From positions 1 to 52,696 of the forward strand of contig JAABTK010000004.1 of NCBI GenBank assembly GCA_011389885.1: DNA of 52,696 bases, in the 5' to 3' direction. The position numbers and the translations under genes were made by a program. This document shows, in pieces, positions 26,688-34,126 of the stretch. The stretch's first letter is position 1. Each line of letters starts with the position of its first letter. Below the pieces are notes generated by a model. The model ran no database searches. It saw only the letters and a program-made list of their open reading frames with translations, and had not been told where the DNA came from. The DNA is from Gammaproteobacteria bacterium. Its GTDB lineage: Bacteria > Pseudomonadota > Gammaproteobacteria > Chromatiales > Chromatiaceae.

Positions 26688-29600
26688 TGGTCGCCTTCTT
26701 CACCCGTCACCCCACCGCGGCCAATCTGCTGCTGCTGTTTCTGTGCGTGCTTGGCCTCAGCGCCCTGCCCGGTTTGCAGCGCGAGACCTTTCCCGACTTC
26801 GACGCCGCCCTGGTGCAGGTGCAGGTGATCTACCCCGGGGCCAGCCCGGCGGAGGTGGAAGAGGCGATTTGCCAGCGCGTCGAAGACGCCGTGGACGGCA
26901 TCGCCGATGTAGAGGAGATGCGCTGCGAGGCGCGCGAGGGCGTGGCCTCGGCCATGGTGGAGATGAGCGACGGCGGCGACTTCGAACGCTTTATGAGTGA
27001 CGTGAAGTCCGAGGTGGAGGCCATCGACAACTTCCCCCAGGAGACGGAGATCCCAATCGTACAGGAGCTGAACCGCACCGACCGGGTGGTTTCGGTGGCC
27101 ATCACCGGCCCCGAGGATGCGGTAGAGCTAAAGGCCTACGCGCAACAGATCAAGGACCGCATGCAGCGACTGCCCGAGATCGCCCAGGTCAACATCGGCG
27201 GCTTCTCGCAACAACAGCTGGTAATCGAAATCCCGGCCGCGGCCTTGCAGCGCTACGGCCTGGGCATCACCGACGTGGCCGACGCGGTGTCGCGCCAGGG
27301 CACCGACCTGCCGGTGGGGACCCTAGAGACCCCGGAGCGCAACCTGCTGTTGCGCTTCACCGACCTGCGGCGCACCCCGGCCGAACTGGCCGAGCTGGTG
27401 GTGGTGGGCGGCGACAACGGCGGCGAAATCCGCCTCGGCGACATCGCCCAAATCCGCCAACGCTTCGAGGTGGAGGAGGAAAAGATCCTGCTCGACGGCC
27501 GCCGCGCCGCGGTCCTGCAGGTGGTAAAGACCAAACAGCAGGACACCCTGAAGGTGATGGACCAGGTGCAGGCCTTCGTCGAAGAGGCCCGCGCCGGCGC
27601 CCCGCCGGGGGTGACCTTCACCCTTACCGAAAACGTCTCCTCCATCGTCAGCGACCGCCTGGGCATGCTGATGCGCAACGGCCTGCAAGGCCTGGTGCTG
27701 GTGTTCTTGGTGATGTGGCTGTTCTTTCAGGGCCGCTTCGCGTTCTGGGTCGCCGCCGGGCTGCCGGTGTCCTTTCTCGGCGCGCTGTTTCTGATGCAGG
27801 CGCTGGGGCTCACGATTAACATGATCACCATGGTGGCGCTGCTGATCGCCATCGGCCTGCTAATGGACGACGCCATCGTCATCTCCGAAAACATCGCCAC
27901 TCAAATGCGCCGCGGCAAGGATGCCTTTCAAGCGGCCATCGACGGCGCCAAAGAGGTCGCCCCGGGGGTGGTTTCGTCCTTCCTGACCTCGGTCGCGGTG
28001 TTCGCCCCGCTGGCCTTTCTGGAGGGTCACCTGGGCAAGGTGCTGCAATTCATCCCCATGGTGTTGATCTTGGTGCTGGCGGTCAGCCTGGTCGAGGCCT
28101 TTCTGATCCTGCCGCACCACCTGGCCCACTCCTTTTCGGCCAAAAAAGAGCAACAGAGCCGTTTTCGGCGCGGCTTCGATGACGCACTGTTCGGGTTTCG
28201 CGACCGCGTGGCAGGGCCGGTGGTGGATGCCGCGGTGCGCCACCGCTATTGGTTCATGGGCGCGGTGGTCGGGTTCTTTCTGCTCTCCATCGGGCTGCTC
28301 GCCGGCGGCAAGGTCAAGTTTCAGGCCTTTCCCGACATCGAGGGCGACATCGTGGAGGCCCGCCTGATGCTGCCCCAGGGCACCCCGCTGGGGCGCACCG
28401 AGGCGGTGGTGGAGCGCCTTACGGCGGCGGCCGAGGCGATGAATCAGGAATTTGCCGACCTCCAGCCCGCGGGCGAGCGCTTGGTGCGCAACATTCAAGT
28501 GCGCTTTAACCAAAACCGCGACGTGGGCGAAACCGGTCCCCATGTCGCCACCGTCACCCTCGACCTACTCACCGCCGAGCGGCGCGGCGGGCGCATGGAC
28601 GACTTCATCGCCGCCTGGCGCCAGCGCACCGGCGATCTCCCCGACGTGGTCTCTCTGACCTTCAAAGAGCCCACCCGCGGCCCCGGCGGGGTGCCGATCG
28701 AGATCCGACTCTCCGGCGACAGCCTGGAGCAACTCGACCAGGCCTCGGCGGAACTGCAGGATTGGCTGGCCCGCTATGCCGGCGTCAGCGACCTCGACGA
28801 CGACCTGCGCCCCGGCAAGCCGGAGCTGCGCCTGCGCCTGCGCGAGGGCGCCCTGGCGCTGGGCGTGGACGCCGCACGCGCGGCCCAGCAACTGCGGGCG
28901 GCCTTCTACGGCAGCGTGGCGGCCGAGATTCAGGTAGGCCGCGAATCCTACGAAATCCTGATGCGGGTGGACGCGCAGGATTTGACCAGCCTGCGTGACC
29001 TGGAGGCCTTTCGGGTGATGTCCGCCAGCGGGCATTTAGTGCCCTTGAGCACAGTGGCGGAGACCGAGGAGGCGCGCGGCTATTCCCGCATCCAGCGCGT
29101 GGACGGGGTGCGCACCATCACCGTTACCGGCGACCTGGACGCCCGCAAGGGCAATGCGCAGGAGATCATCGGCCATACCCAGGCCAACTTTCTACCCCAA
29201 CTGATCCAAAAATACCCCGAGGTGCGCTTTTCCATCGAGGGCGAGGCCAAGCGTTCGGCCAAGACCGGCGGCTCCATGCTAAGCGCCTTCGGCATCGGCC
29301 TGGCGGGCATCTTCATCCTGCTCAGCTTCCAGTTCCGCAGCTACCTGGAGCCGGTGGTGGTGATGTCGCTGATCCCGCTGGCGCTCACGGGCGTGATTTG
29401 GGGGCACTTTTTGTTGGGGCTGAACCTGAGCATGCCCGGCATGATCGGCTTCGCCTCGCTGGCCGGCGTGGTGGTGAACGACTCCATCCTGCTGGTGGAG
29501 TTTCTGAAACGCGGCGTGCGTGCCGGCCTGGGGGTGGCCGAGGCCGCCCGGGCCGCCGGCCGCGCCCGTTTTCGCGCGGTCATGCTGACCTCAATCACCA

Positions 29601-29797
29601 CTATCGCCGGGCTGCTGCCGCTGTTGCTGGAGAAAAGCCTACAGGCCCAGGTGCTGATCCCGCTGGCCGCCAGCATCGTGTTCGGGCTGCTCGCCAGCAC
29701 CCTGTTGGTGCTGTTGGTGGTGCCGGCGCTGTACACCATTTTCGACGACCTTAAGATCACCTCGCTGGCCCGCGAACGCCGGGCCGAGGCGGTCTGA
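26687..29797 (+). CDS. RND-family efflux pump permease
   Basis: A 1036-residue inner-membrane proton/substrate antiporter of the AcrB-like (HAE) superfamily. It starts MVAFFTRHPTAANLLLLF (TM1), has a large periplasmic loop with RETFPDFD and VQVIYPGASPAEVEEAI, then the TM2-6 block including GLLMDDAIVISENIA. In that block the Asp pair matches the proton-relay aspartates of TM4. A second periplasmic loop follows, and the C-terminal TM block has SLAGVVVNDSILLVEF and a final LLASTLLVLLVVPALY. The sequence resembles the divergent HAE subgroup often found in environmental Gammaproteobacteria. It is coupled to the adaptor gene. Drugs, metals or lipids are possible substrates. Confidence 0.93.
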   Translation: MVAFFTRHPTAANLLLLFLCVLGLSALPGLQRETFPDFDAALVQVQVIYPGASPAEVEEAICQRVEDAVDGIADVEEMRCEAREGVASAMVEMSDGGDFERFMSDVKSEVEAIDNFPQETEIPIVQELNRTDRVVSVAITGPEDAVELKAYAQQIKDRMQRLPEIAQVNIGGFSQQQLVIEIPAAALQRYGLGITDVADAVSRQGTDLPVGTLETPERNLLLRFTDLRRTPAELAELVVVGGDNGGEIRLGDIAQIRQRFEVEEEKILLDGRRAAVLQVVKTKQQDTLKVMDQVQAFVEEARAGAPPGVTFTLTENVSSIVSDRLGMLMRNGLQGLVLVFLVMWLFFQGRFAFWVAAGLPVSFLGALFLMQALGLTINMITMVALLIAIGLLMDDAIVISENIATQMRRGKDAFQAAIDGAKEVAPGVVSSFLTSVAVFAPLAFLEGHLGKVLQFIPMVLILVLAVSLVEAFLILPHHLAHSFSAKKEQQSRFRRGFDDALFGFRDRVAGPVVDAAVRHRYWFMGAVVGFFLLSIGLLAGGKVKFQAFPDIEGDIVEARLMLPQGTPLGRTEAVVERLTAAAEAMNQEFADLQPAGERLVRNIQVRFNQNRDVGETGPHVATVTLDLLTAERRGGRMDDFIAAWRQRTGDLPDVVSLTFKEPTRGPGGVPIEIRLSGDSLEQLDQASAELQDWLARYAGVSDLDDDLRPGKPELRLRLREGALALGVDAARAAQQLRAAFYGSVAAEIQVGRESYEILMRVDAQDLTSLRDLEAFRVMSASGHLVPLSTVAETEEARGYSRIQRVDGVRTITVTGDLDARKGNAQEIIGHTQANFLPQLIQKYPEVRFSIEGEAKRSAKTGGSMLSAFGIGLAGIFILLSFQFRSYLEPVVVMSLIPLALTGVIWGHFLLGLNLSMPGMIGFASLAGVVVNDSILLVEFLKRGVRAGLGVAEAARAAGRARFRAVMLTSITTIAGLLPLLLEKSLQAQVLIPLAASIVFGLLASTLLVLLVVPALYTIFDDLKITSLARERRAEAV

Positions 29798-30012
29798 GGC
29801 CCCTGGGATTGCCGCCAATCGCCCTTTTTAAAAAAATCGTGAGTCCAAACCAGTCTAAATCCGGTTTCGAGCGGTCAAGGTGCGAAAAAATTTGAATTTC
29901 TCGGGGAAATCCCGCCTAATTGCGGCTTTATGAATCACTTGTTAACCCTTGTCCTGCAAAGTATTCACCGGGTCGGGCCAGGGCATTGCCCGGCCCCGAG
30001 TTCGCCAAAGCT

Positions 30013-31017
30013 ATGAAACAAGTCGCCCGCATTCTTCCCGTTGGTCTTGAACAGCAAGAGCGCACCATTCTTGGCGTGGTGGTGAACCTGTTGTCGGCCT
30101 TCGACCTGGATGTCGAGGTGGTGGACGACGCCAGCGAGGCCCCGCATATCGCGCTGGTGAACGGCGAGGCATCCGTCGGCATGGAGTACCTACACAGCCC
30201 CGATACGGCCCCCGTGAAGATCGTGATCAGCGCGACCCCGCTGTCGGGGTACGGCGCACACTCCTTGAGCAAGCCGGTGCGGGTGCAGGCCCTCAAGGAT
30301 GCGATCTTCGAGCTGTGGACGCAAAACCAGGAATCGATCCAACAGGTTGAAAAAAACCTCGGCTCTCGATCCAAGGCCAAGCCGCAACCGCGGCCCGCAA
30401 AGACGGAGGCCGGATTGCGTGCGGAGCAGGTGCAGGACCTAATGCTGGCGCTGTTGCTCGCGCGCAGCCAACAGAAACACCTGCTGTTCAGTGGCCAGGC
30501 GGGTCACGGCGTCCTGCTCGACGGCCTGCACGGCCAGTATTATTCCGGACTCTCCGGCGAGGCCATGGAGGCGGTCTGTCAACAGCAAGGCCAGGCCCAG
30601 GCATTAGGCCCGGGCCCCTTCATGAGCGCCATCGAGGGCCTGGAGGCGAAACCGTTTAACGACATCGCCTGGAGCGCGGCGCGTTTTGGCGCCGCCGGCC
30701 GGCTCTACGACGGCGCGGAACTCGACCATACGCTGGTGATGAAGGCCTTCCCGCGGTTTCCGCGGCGCCATCTCCGCCCCGAGCATACGCGGGTTGCGGC
30801 CATGCTCACCAAGACACCCATGAGCCTGCGTGAGCTGGAGGCCAATTCGGGCATCGCGATGGACGTGCTGATCGAGTTCTACAATATCGGCGTCGTGCTC
30901 GACGTATTGCAGGCCAAACCTACGGAACAGCGCGAAATCCGCAAGCTCAGCGGCGGTAAGCGGGGGGGCCTGCTGGCCAAGATCGCCAAGCGCTTGAAAA
31001 TCGGCGGCAACACCTGA
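30013..31017 (+). CDS. Adaptor-like protein of the GTPase/Roadblock module
   Basis: The family is not recognised. The 334-residue soluble protein seems to have two parts. Residues about 1-112 look like a degenerate response-regulator (receiver-like) fold, with alternating strands and helices and a closing LSKPVRVQALKDAIFEL, but no obvious phospho-acceptor Asp in the usual context. After a charged, proline-containing linker (about 118-135), the C-terminal half ends with a probable winged-helix segment (about 265-305, MSLRELEANSGIAMDVLIEF), similar in pattern to DUF742/CvnC-type domains, and a Lys-rich tail. ATG 30013 is chosen over an upstream in-frame ATG whose extension is unlike protein. 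It sits 17 bp before a GTPase gene and probably heads a four-gene operon. Confidence 0.7.
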   Translation: MKQVARILPVGLEQQERTILGVVVNLLSAFDLDVEVVDDASEAPHIALVNGEASVGMEYLHSPDTAPVKIVISATPLSGYGAHSLSKPVRVQALKDAIFELWTQNQESIQQVEKNLGSRSKAKPQPRPAKTEAGLRAEQVQDLMLALLLARSQQKHLLFSGQAGHGVLLDGLHGQYYSGLSGEAMEAVCQQQGQAQALGPGPFMSAIEGLEAKPFNDIAWSAARFGAAGRLYDGAELDHTLVMKAFPRFPRRHLRPEHTRVAAMLTKTPMSLRELEANSGIAMDVLIEFYNIGVVLDVLQAKPTEQREIRKLSGGKRGGLLAKIAKRLKIGGNT

Positions 31018-31034
31018 AGCAGGGGGAAGGATTG

Positions 31035-31571
31035 ATGGCGGCGGCAGACAGCAAAATCATATTCGCCGGACCGGTGGGCTCGGGCAAGACCTCGGCGATT
31101 TCCTGTCTCAGCGATATCCCGGTGGTGTCTACGGACGTGGACGCCAGCGATGAGACCAAGGCGCGCAAGGACACCACCACCGTAGCCATGGACTACGGCT
31201 TCCTGAGCCTCGAAGACGGAACCCTGGTGCATCTCTACGGCACCCCGGGTCAGGATCGGTTCGATTTCATGTGGCAGATCCTCACCGAGGGCGGCCTGGG
31301 GCTGGTGTTGTTGATCGATGCCGCCCGGCCCGACCCGGCGGCGGACATGCTGTTCTACCTCGATGCGTTTGAGAAATTCATCGCCGAAACCGGTGCCGTG
31401 ATCGGCATCAGCCGGGTGGATCTCAGCGAGCGCGACATCTATGGGCTGCTGCAGCAAAGCCTGATCGAACGCGGTCAGTTGCTGCCGATGTTCGAGGTGG
31501 ACGCACGCAAAGACGAAGACGTGAACCTGTTGGTGCAAACATTGCTAGCCGTGTTGTCGGCAGAGGTTTGA
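31035..31571 (+). CDS. Small Ras-like GTPase, CvnD/COG2229 type
   Basis: A 178-residue single-domain GTPase. It has the P-loop AGPVGSGKTSAI near 11-22, a switch I-like TTTVAMDYGFL near 51-61, and switch II GTPGQDRFDFMW near 73-84, where canonical DTPGQ reads GTPGQ. The G4 position appears as SRVD (about 133-136) in place of NKxD or TKxD. This combination is typical of the prokaryotic GTPases that partner with Roadblock proteins, notably CvnD of Streptomyces conservons. ATG 31035 follows GGGGGAAGG at 31022-31030; TTG 31032 is possible. The next gene starts 4 bp downstream of its stop. Confidence 0.88.
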   Translation: MAAADSKIIFAGPVGSGKTSAISCLSDIPVVSTDVDASDETKARKDTTTVAMDYGFLSLEDGTLVHLYGTPGQDRFDFMWQILTEGGLGLVLLIDAARPDPAADMLFYLDAFEKFIAETGAVIGISRVDLSERDIYGLLQQSLIERGQLLPMFEVDARKDEDVNLLVQTLLAVLSAEV

Positions 31572-31575
31572 GATC

Positions 31576-32022
31576 ATGGATTTAGTAGACGAAATCATTA
31601 AAAAAGTCACCGACGCGTCCGGCGAAGGCGGGTCCGACTCCCAGGCGGATAGCCTGGACACCATTCTCGGCGCCCTATTGGATGATGCGGACGACATCCT
31701 CGGCGCCCTAGTCACCACCGCCGACGGCCTGCCCAAGGCCCAGCGCCTGCCGGGCGATCTGGATCCGCGGCGTTTTTCCGCCATGAGCAGCGCCTTGCTG
31801 GCGCTCAGCACCACCATGGCGCGCGAGGCCGGCAAGGGCGAGACCATGAACGTGCTGATCGAAGGCAAGGAAGGCAACACCTATGTGATGCACGCCGGCA
31901 ACAACCTCGTGCTCACGGTATTCACCAAGATCAAGCCCAACCTCGGCCTGACCTTGGCCCAGGCGCGACGCGCGGCGGACAAGGTGGTGTTGTTCGCGCG
32001 CGAAAAGGCGAAGGGTATGTGA
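31576..32022 (+). CDS. Roadblock/LC7-domain protein (first)
   Basis: A 148-residue soluble protein with a charged N-terminal extension (about 1-38) and a Roadblock/LC7 domain (about 38-140): ILGALVTTADGLPKAQRLP, then FSAMSSALLALSTTMARE, MNVLIEGKEGNTYVMHAG, LVLTVFTKIKPNLGLTLAQA. The pattern is close to MglB/CvnB, which act as GTPase-activating or scaffold partners of small GTPases. It starts 4 bp after the GTPase stop, so it is expected to be co-translated and to regulate that GTPase. It is the more canonical of the two Roadblock proteins in this operon. Confidence 0.88.
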   Translation: MDLVDEIIKKVTDASGEGGSDSQADSLDTILGALLDDADDILGALVTTADGLPKAQRLPGDLDPRRFSAMSSALLALSTTMAREAGKGETMNVLIEGKEGNTYVMHAGNNLVLTVFTKIKPNLGLTLAQARRAADKVVLFAREKAKGM

Positions 32023-32112
32023 GCTAGCCAAAAGGCGCCTGGGCGCCCCGCGTTTGGTCGGTTTTACGACCCCCGTATCGAATGATTGCAACCTTGAGGA
32101 GACCAAGAACTA

Positions 32113-32517
32113 ATGAGCCTGAACGACGTAACCAATCAAGTTCTCAACGACGTGGACGGCGCCGTCGGCGTCGGCGTGGTGGACCTCTCCACCGGCCTGC
32201 TGCTGAGCGTGGCCCACAACATCCCCTACTTCACCCAGAGCTATCTGGATGCCGTGGCCGCCGCCGCGGTCGACATGTTCCGCGGCAAGGGCGTCACCGG
32301 GGTGGAAAAAATGCTGTCCCAACAGCGCGGCAGCGAGGTCAAAGACAGCCTTAAAGAGGTGCAAATGACCACCGACAAAACCTTTCACTTCATGTCCGTG
32401 GTGCCCGGCAAACCCAACAGCCTGGTGGTGCTGATCACCAGCAAAAAGGCCAACCTCGGCATGGGCTGGGCGGCCCTCCGCGGCGCCCTGCCGGACATTG
32501 CCAAGTTCTGCCCTTAG
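32113..32517 (+). CDS. Roadblock/LC7-like protein (second)
   Basis: A 134-residue soluble protein with a Roadblock-like alternation: VLNDVDGAVGVGVVDLSTGLLL, a helix with YLDAVAAAAVDMFRG, a beta stretch TFHFMSVVPGKPNSLVVLITSK, and a final helix. It diverges from the first Roadblock protein and is likely a second subunit (hetero- or homodimer). GAGGAGACC about 10 bases before the ATG is a good ribosome-binding site. It is separated by 90 bp from the gene before it and is followed by a strong hairpin, so it is probably last in the operon. Confidence 0.78.
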   Translation: MSLNDVTNQVLNDVDGAVGVGVVDLSTGLLLSVAHNIPYFTQSYLDAVAAAAVDMFRGKGVTGVEKMLSQQRGSEVKDSLKEVQMTTDKTFHFMSVVPGKPNSLVVLITSKKANLGMGWAALRGALPDIAKFCP

Positions 32518-32532
32518 GCGGAGCCCGCGAGT

Positions 32533-32552
32533 CCCCAAGCCCCGGCTTGGGG
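32533..32552 (+). terminator. Hairpin at the end of the GTPase/Roadblock operon
   Basis: CCCCAAGCC (32533-32541) and GGCTTGGGG (32544-32552) form a perfect 9-bp stem with a 2-base loop, 15 bp past the last stop. There is no T-run, so termination is only inferred. Confidence 0.55.
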
Positions 32553-32594
32553 GCCGCGTCTTAGGCACCCCGCCTCCCGCGCCATTCGGCAAGC

Positions 32595-32948
32595 GTGTAC
32601 AGCTGCGCCTAGGTTTCGGAAGCAACCCGGGCGCCTGCGATGGGCACGGCGCTGACAGATAGCGACCAAAACCAATGACCGGGGGAGCGCCTTTGCCCAT
32701 CCGCGCTCCTCGCGGCTGGTATATAGGATATGCCGAGAGAAACGAGGCGCATCGCTTCGGCTTTGTGATGCGCCTCGCGGCACTCGGCGCATCCTATCCG
32801 ACTTTTTTACTCGTAAACCGGGGCGCCGAAAATCGTGGAAATTGGCTGTTTTCGACAGCCTACATGCATCCCCACGCTGGCGCATGGGGACGAGGGGATC
32901 CGCATAAAAACCCTTTGCGCTGTAGCCGTTGTGCGCGGGCTGTACGGG
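32595..32948. repeat. Mosaic repeat element between the GTPase operon and the FHA gene
   Basis: The left terminal motif (32595-32634, GTGTACAGC, GCGCCTAGG, CGGAAGCAACC) and a degenerate inverted right motif (about 32925-32948, TTGTGCGCGGGCTGTACGGG) bound the gap. Inside lie repeat C (32631-32702), a long hairpin with arms 32723-32737 and 32783-32797 and an inner 10-bp stem GAGGCGCATC/GATGCGCCTC (32744-32753, 32767-32776), and a CCCCACGC...GCATGGGG palindrome. The right end stops 2 bp before the FHA gene's stop codon. No gene inside. Confidence 0.65.
32631..32702. repeat. Repeat C, copy 1
   Basis: About 70 bp beginning GATGGGCACGGCGCTGACAG and ending GGGGGAGCGCCTTTGCCCA. It matches 52567-52640 with about nine differences, in the same orientation. 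Confidence 0.8.
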
Positions 32949-32950
32949 CA

Positions 32951-33496
32951 TTACAAAATCCGCACCCGAAACCCCAACCCGGAAAGCCTGAGTTCGTCGC
33001 CGTCGTCGAGGCGGCGGCTGTCGCCGGGCATGACCTCCTCGCCGTTCACGCGGGTGGGGTTGGTGAATTCTCGGCCATAGCGGCTTTGGTCTAGGACCTG
33101 CACCTGCCAGCCGTGGTTGCGATGCTCGAAGCGGCAGTGGCGACGGTGCAAGAAGGCAGCGCCTTCGATCCTTCCCGGAATCTGAACCTCGGCCTCGCTT
33201 TGCGCATGGGCCTGGCCGAGGATGGCGTTTTCGCGCACGGTGAGGATTTCGTGATCGAAGGCCGGTTCCAGGTAGAAGAACGCGCGTTCCGCTGCGGTTG
33301 CGGCGGCCGGGGTTGGGCGTTCGGGGGCGGCCGGCGGTGGCGCCGCAGGGGCCTCGGCGGGCGCCGTCGGCGGCGAGGTTTGGGGGCGGGGCGTCGCGGG
33401 CTCCATGCCGATGAACTGGCCGCATTCGGCGCACAGGTTTTCGTATTCGGGATTGGGCGTGCCGCACTTGGGGCAGATCTTTACGAATTCGGTCAT
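32951..33496 (-). CDS. Zinc-ribbon and FHA-domain protein
   Basis: A 181-residue soluble protein. The N-terminal zinc ribbon has two CxxC knuckles, CPKCG near 8-12 and CAECG near 22-26. A Pro/Ala-rich linker (about 32-70) leads to a C-terminal FHA domain (about 82-181). FHA domains bind phosphothreonine peptides. Here the usual GR and S-x-x-H positions appear as LGQ and HRRH, so the phospho-binding Ser looks replaced, while the later Asn in RVNGEEV is present. The ATG overlaps the stop of the radical SAM gene by one base (TAATG). It is the last gene of a three-gene operon, and its stop abuts a repeat element. Confidence 0.82.
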   Translation of the reverse strand: MTEFVKICPKCGTPNPEYENLCAECGQFIGMEPATPRPQTSPPTAPAEAPAAPPPAAPERPTPAAATAAERAFFYLEPAFDHEILTVRENAILGQAHAQSEAEVQIPGRIEGAAFLHRRHCRFEHRNHGWQVQVLDQSRYGREFTNPTRVNGEEVMPGDSRRLDDGDELRLSGLGFRVRIL

Positions 33497-34116
33497 TACG
33501 GGTTTACGCTGTGTCGAGGGTCGGGGGCGGAAGCGGGGCGCCGGCGCGGCGTCGGGATGCCGATTAACCACCCGGTGGCGGCGTCGATCATACCGAGATT
33601 TCGCTGCCCCGGCTCGGTCTTTGCGCCCTGCGTGCGCAGGGCCTCGCCGCGCGCGCTCAGTGCATGCAGGCGTTGGTTGGCGGAGGCTTGCAGCGGGTGG
33701 CGGCCGGGCCGCTGCGGGCGATAAGGGCCGGCGATCAGCAGGTCCGTAGCCGCCAACAGGCGGGCGGCGTTTCGTCTACGCAGCCATTGCGCCTTGGGGT
33801 ACCCGGAAAAGACGATCAGGTCCCAAGCCGGGCGTGCGGCCTGCAATAGCGCCCACAGCGCGCCCAGGGCGCCGGCCTGAGCCAAGGGTTCGCCGCCGGT
33901 GAAGGTGACGCCGTCGAGCGGCTGATCGAGGTGCAGAATGTGCCGCGCCAGCGCGGTGACGGCGATGGGCTGGCCCGCGTTCGGGGGGCGCAGCTCGGGG
34001 GTGATGCAGCCGGGGCAGTTTAGGGGGCAGCCGGCGCTCCACAGGGCGAGCCGCCGCCCGGGTCCCAGGGCGGTGACCGGGTAGGCGATGCGGGCCAATC
34101 TGAATAAGGTTTCCAT
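33496..34116 (-). CDS. Radical SAM protein, NrdG-like 4Fe-4S single-domain type
   Basis: A 206-residue cytoplasmic protein with the radical SAM cluster motif CxxxCxxC as CPLNCPGC near 30-37, preceded by LALWSAGC, and GGEPLAQ near 75-81 for SAM binding. The overall layout resembles anaerobic ribonucleotide reductase activases, but the C-terminal third (about 130-206) differs and no nrdD is adjacent. The substrate, presumably a protein glycyl radical site or a peptide, is unknown. It lies 10 bp after the GGDEF-EAL gene and overlaps the FHA gene, suggesting it works with these regulators. A specialised modification function is an inference. Confidence 0.82.
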   Translation of the reverse strand: METLFRLARIAYPVTALGPGRRLALWSAGCPLNCPGCITPELRPPNAGQPIAVTALARHILHLDQPLDGVTFTGGEPLAQAGALGALWALLQAARPAWDLIVFSGYPKAQWLRRRNAARLLAATDLLIAGPYRPQRPGRHPLQASANQRLHALSARGEALRTQGAKTEPGQRNLGMIDAATGWLIGIPTPRRRPASAPDPRHSVNP

Positions 34117-34126
34117 TTCGCGCCGT

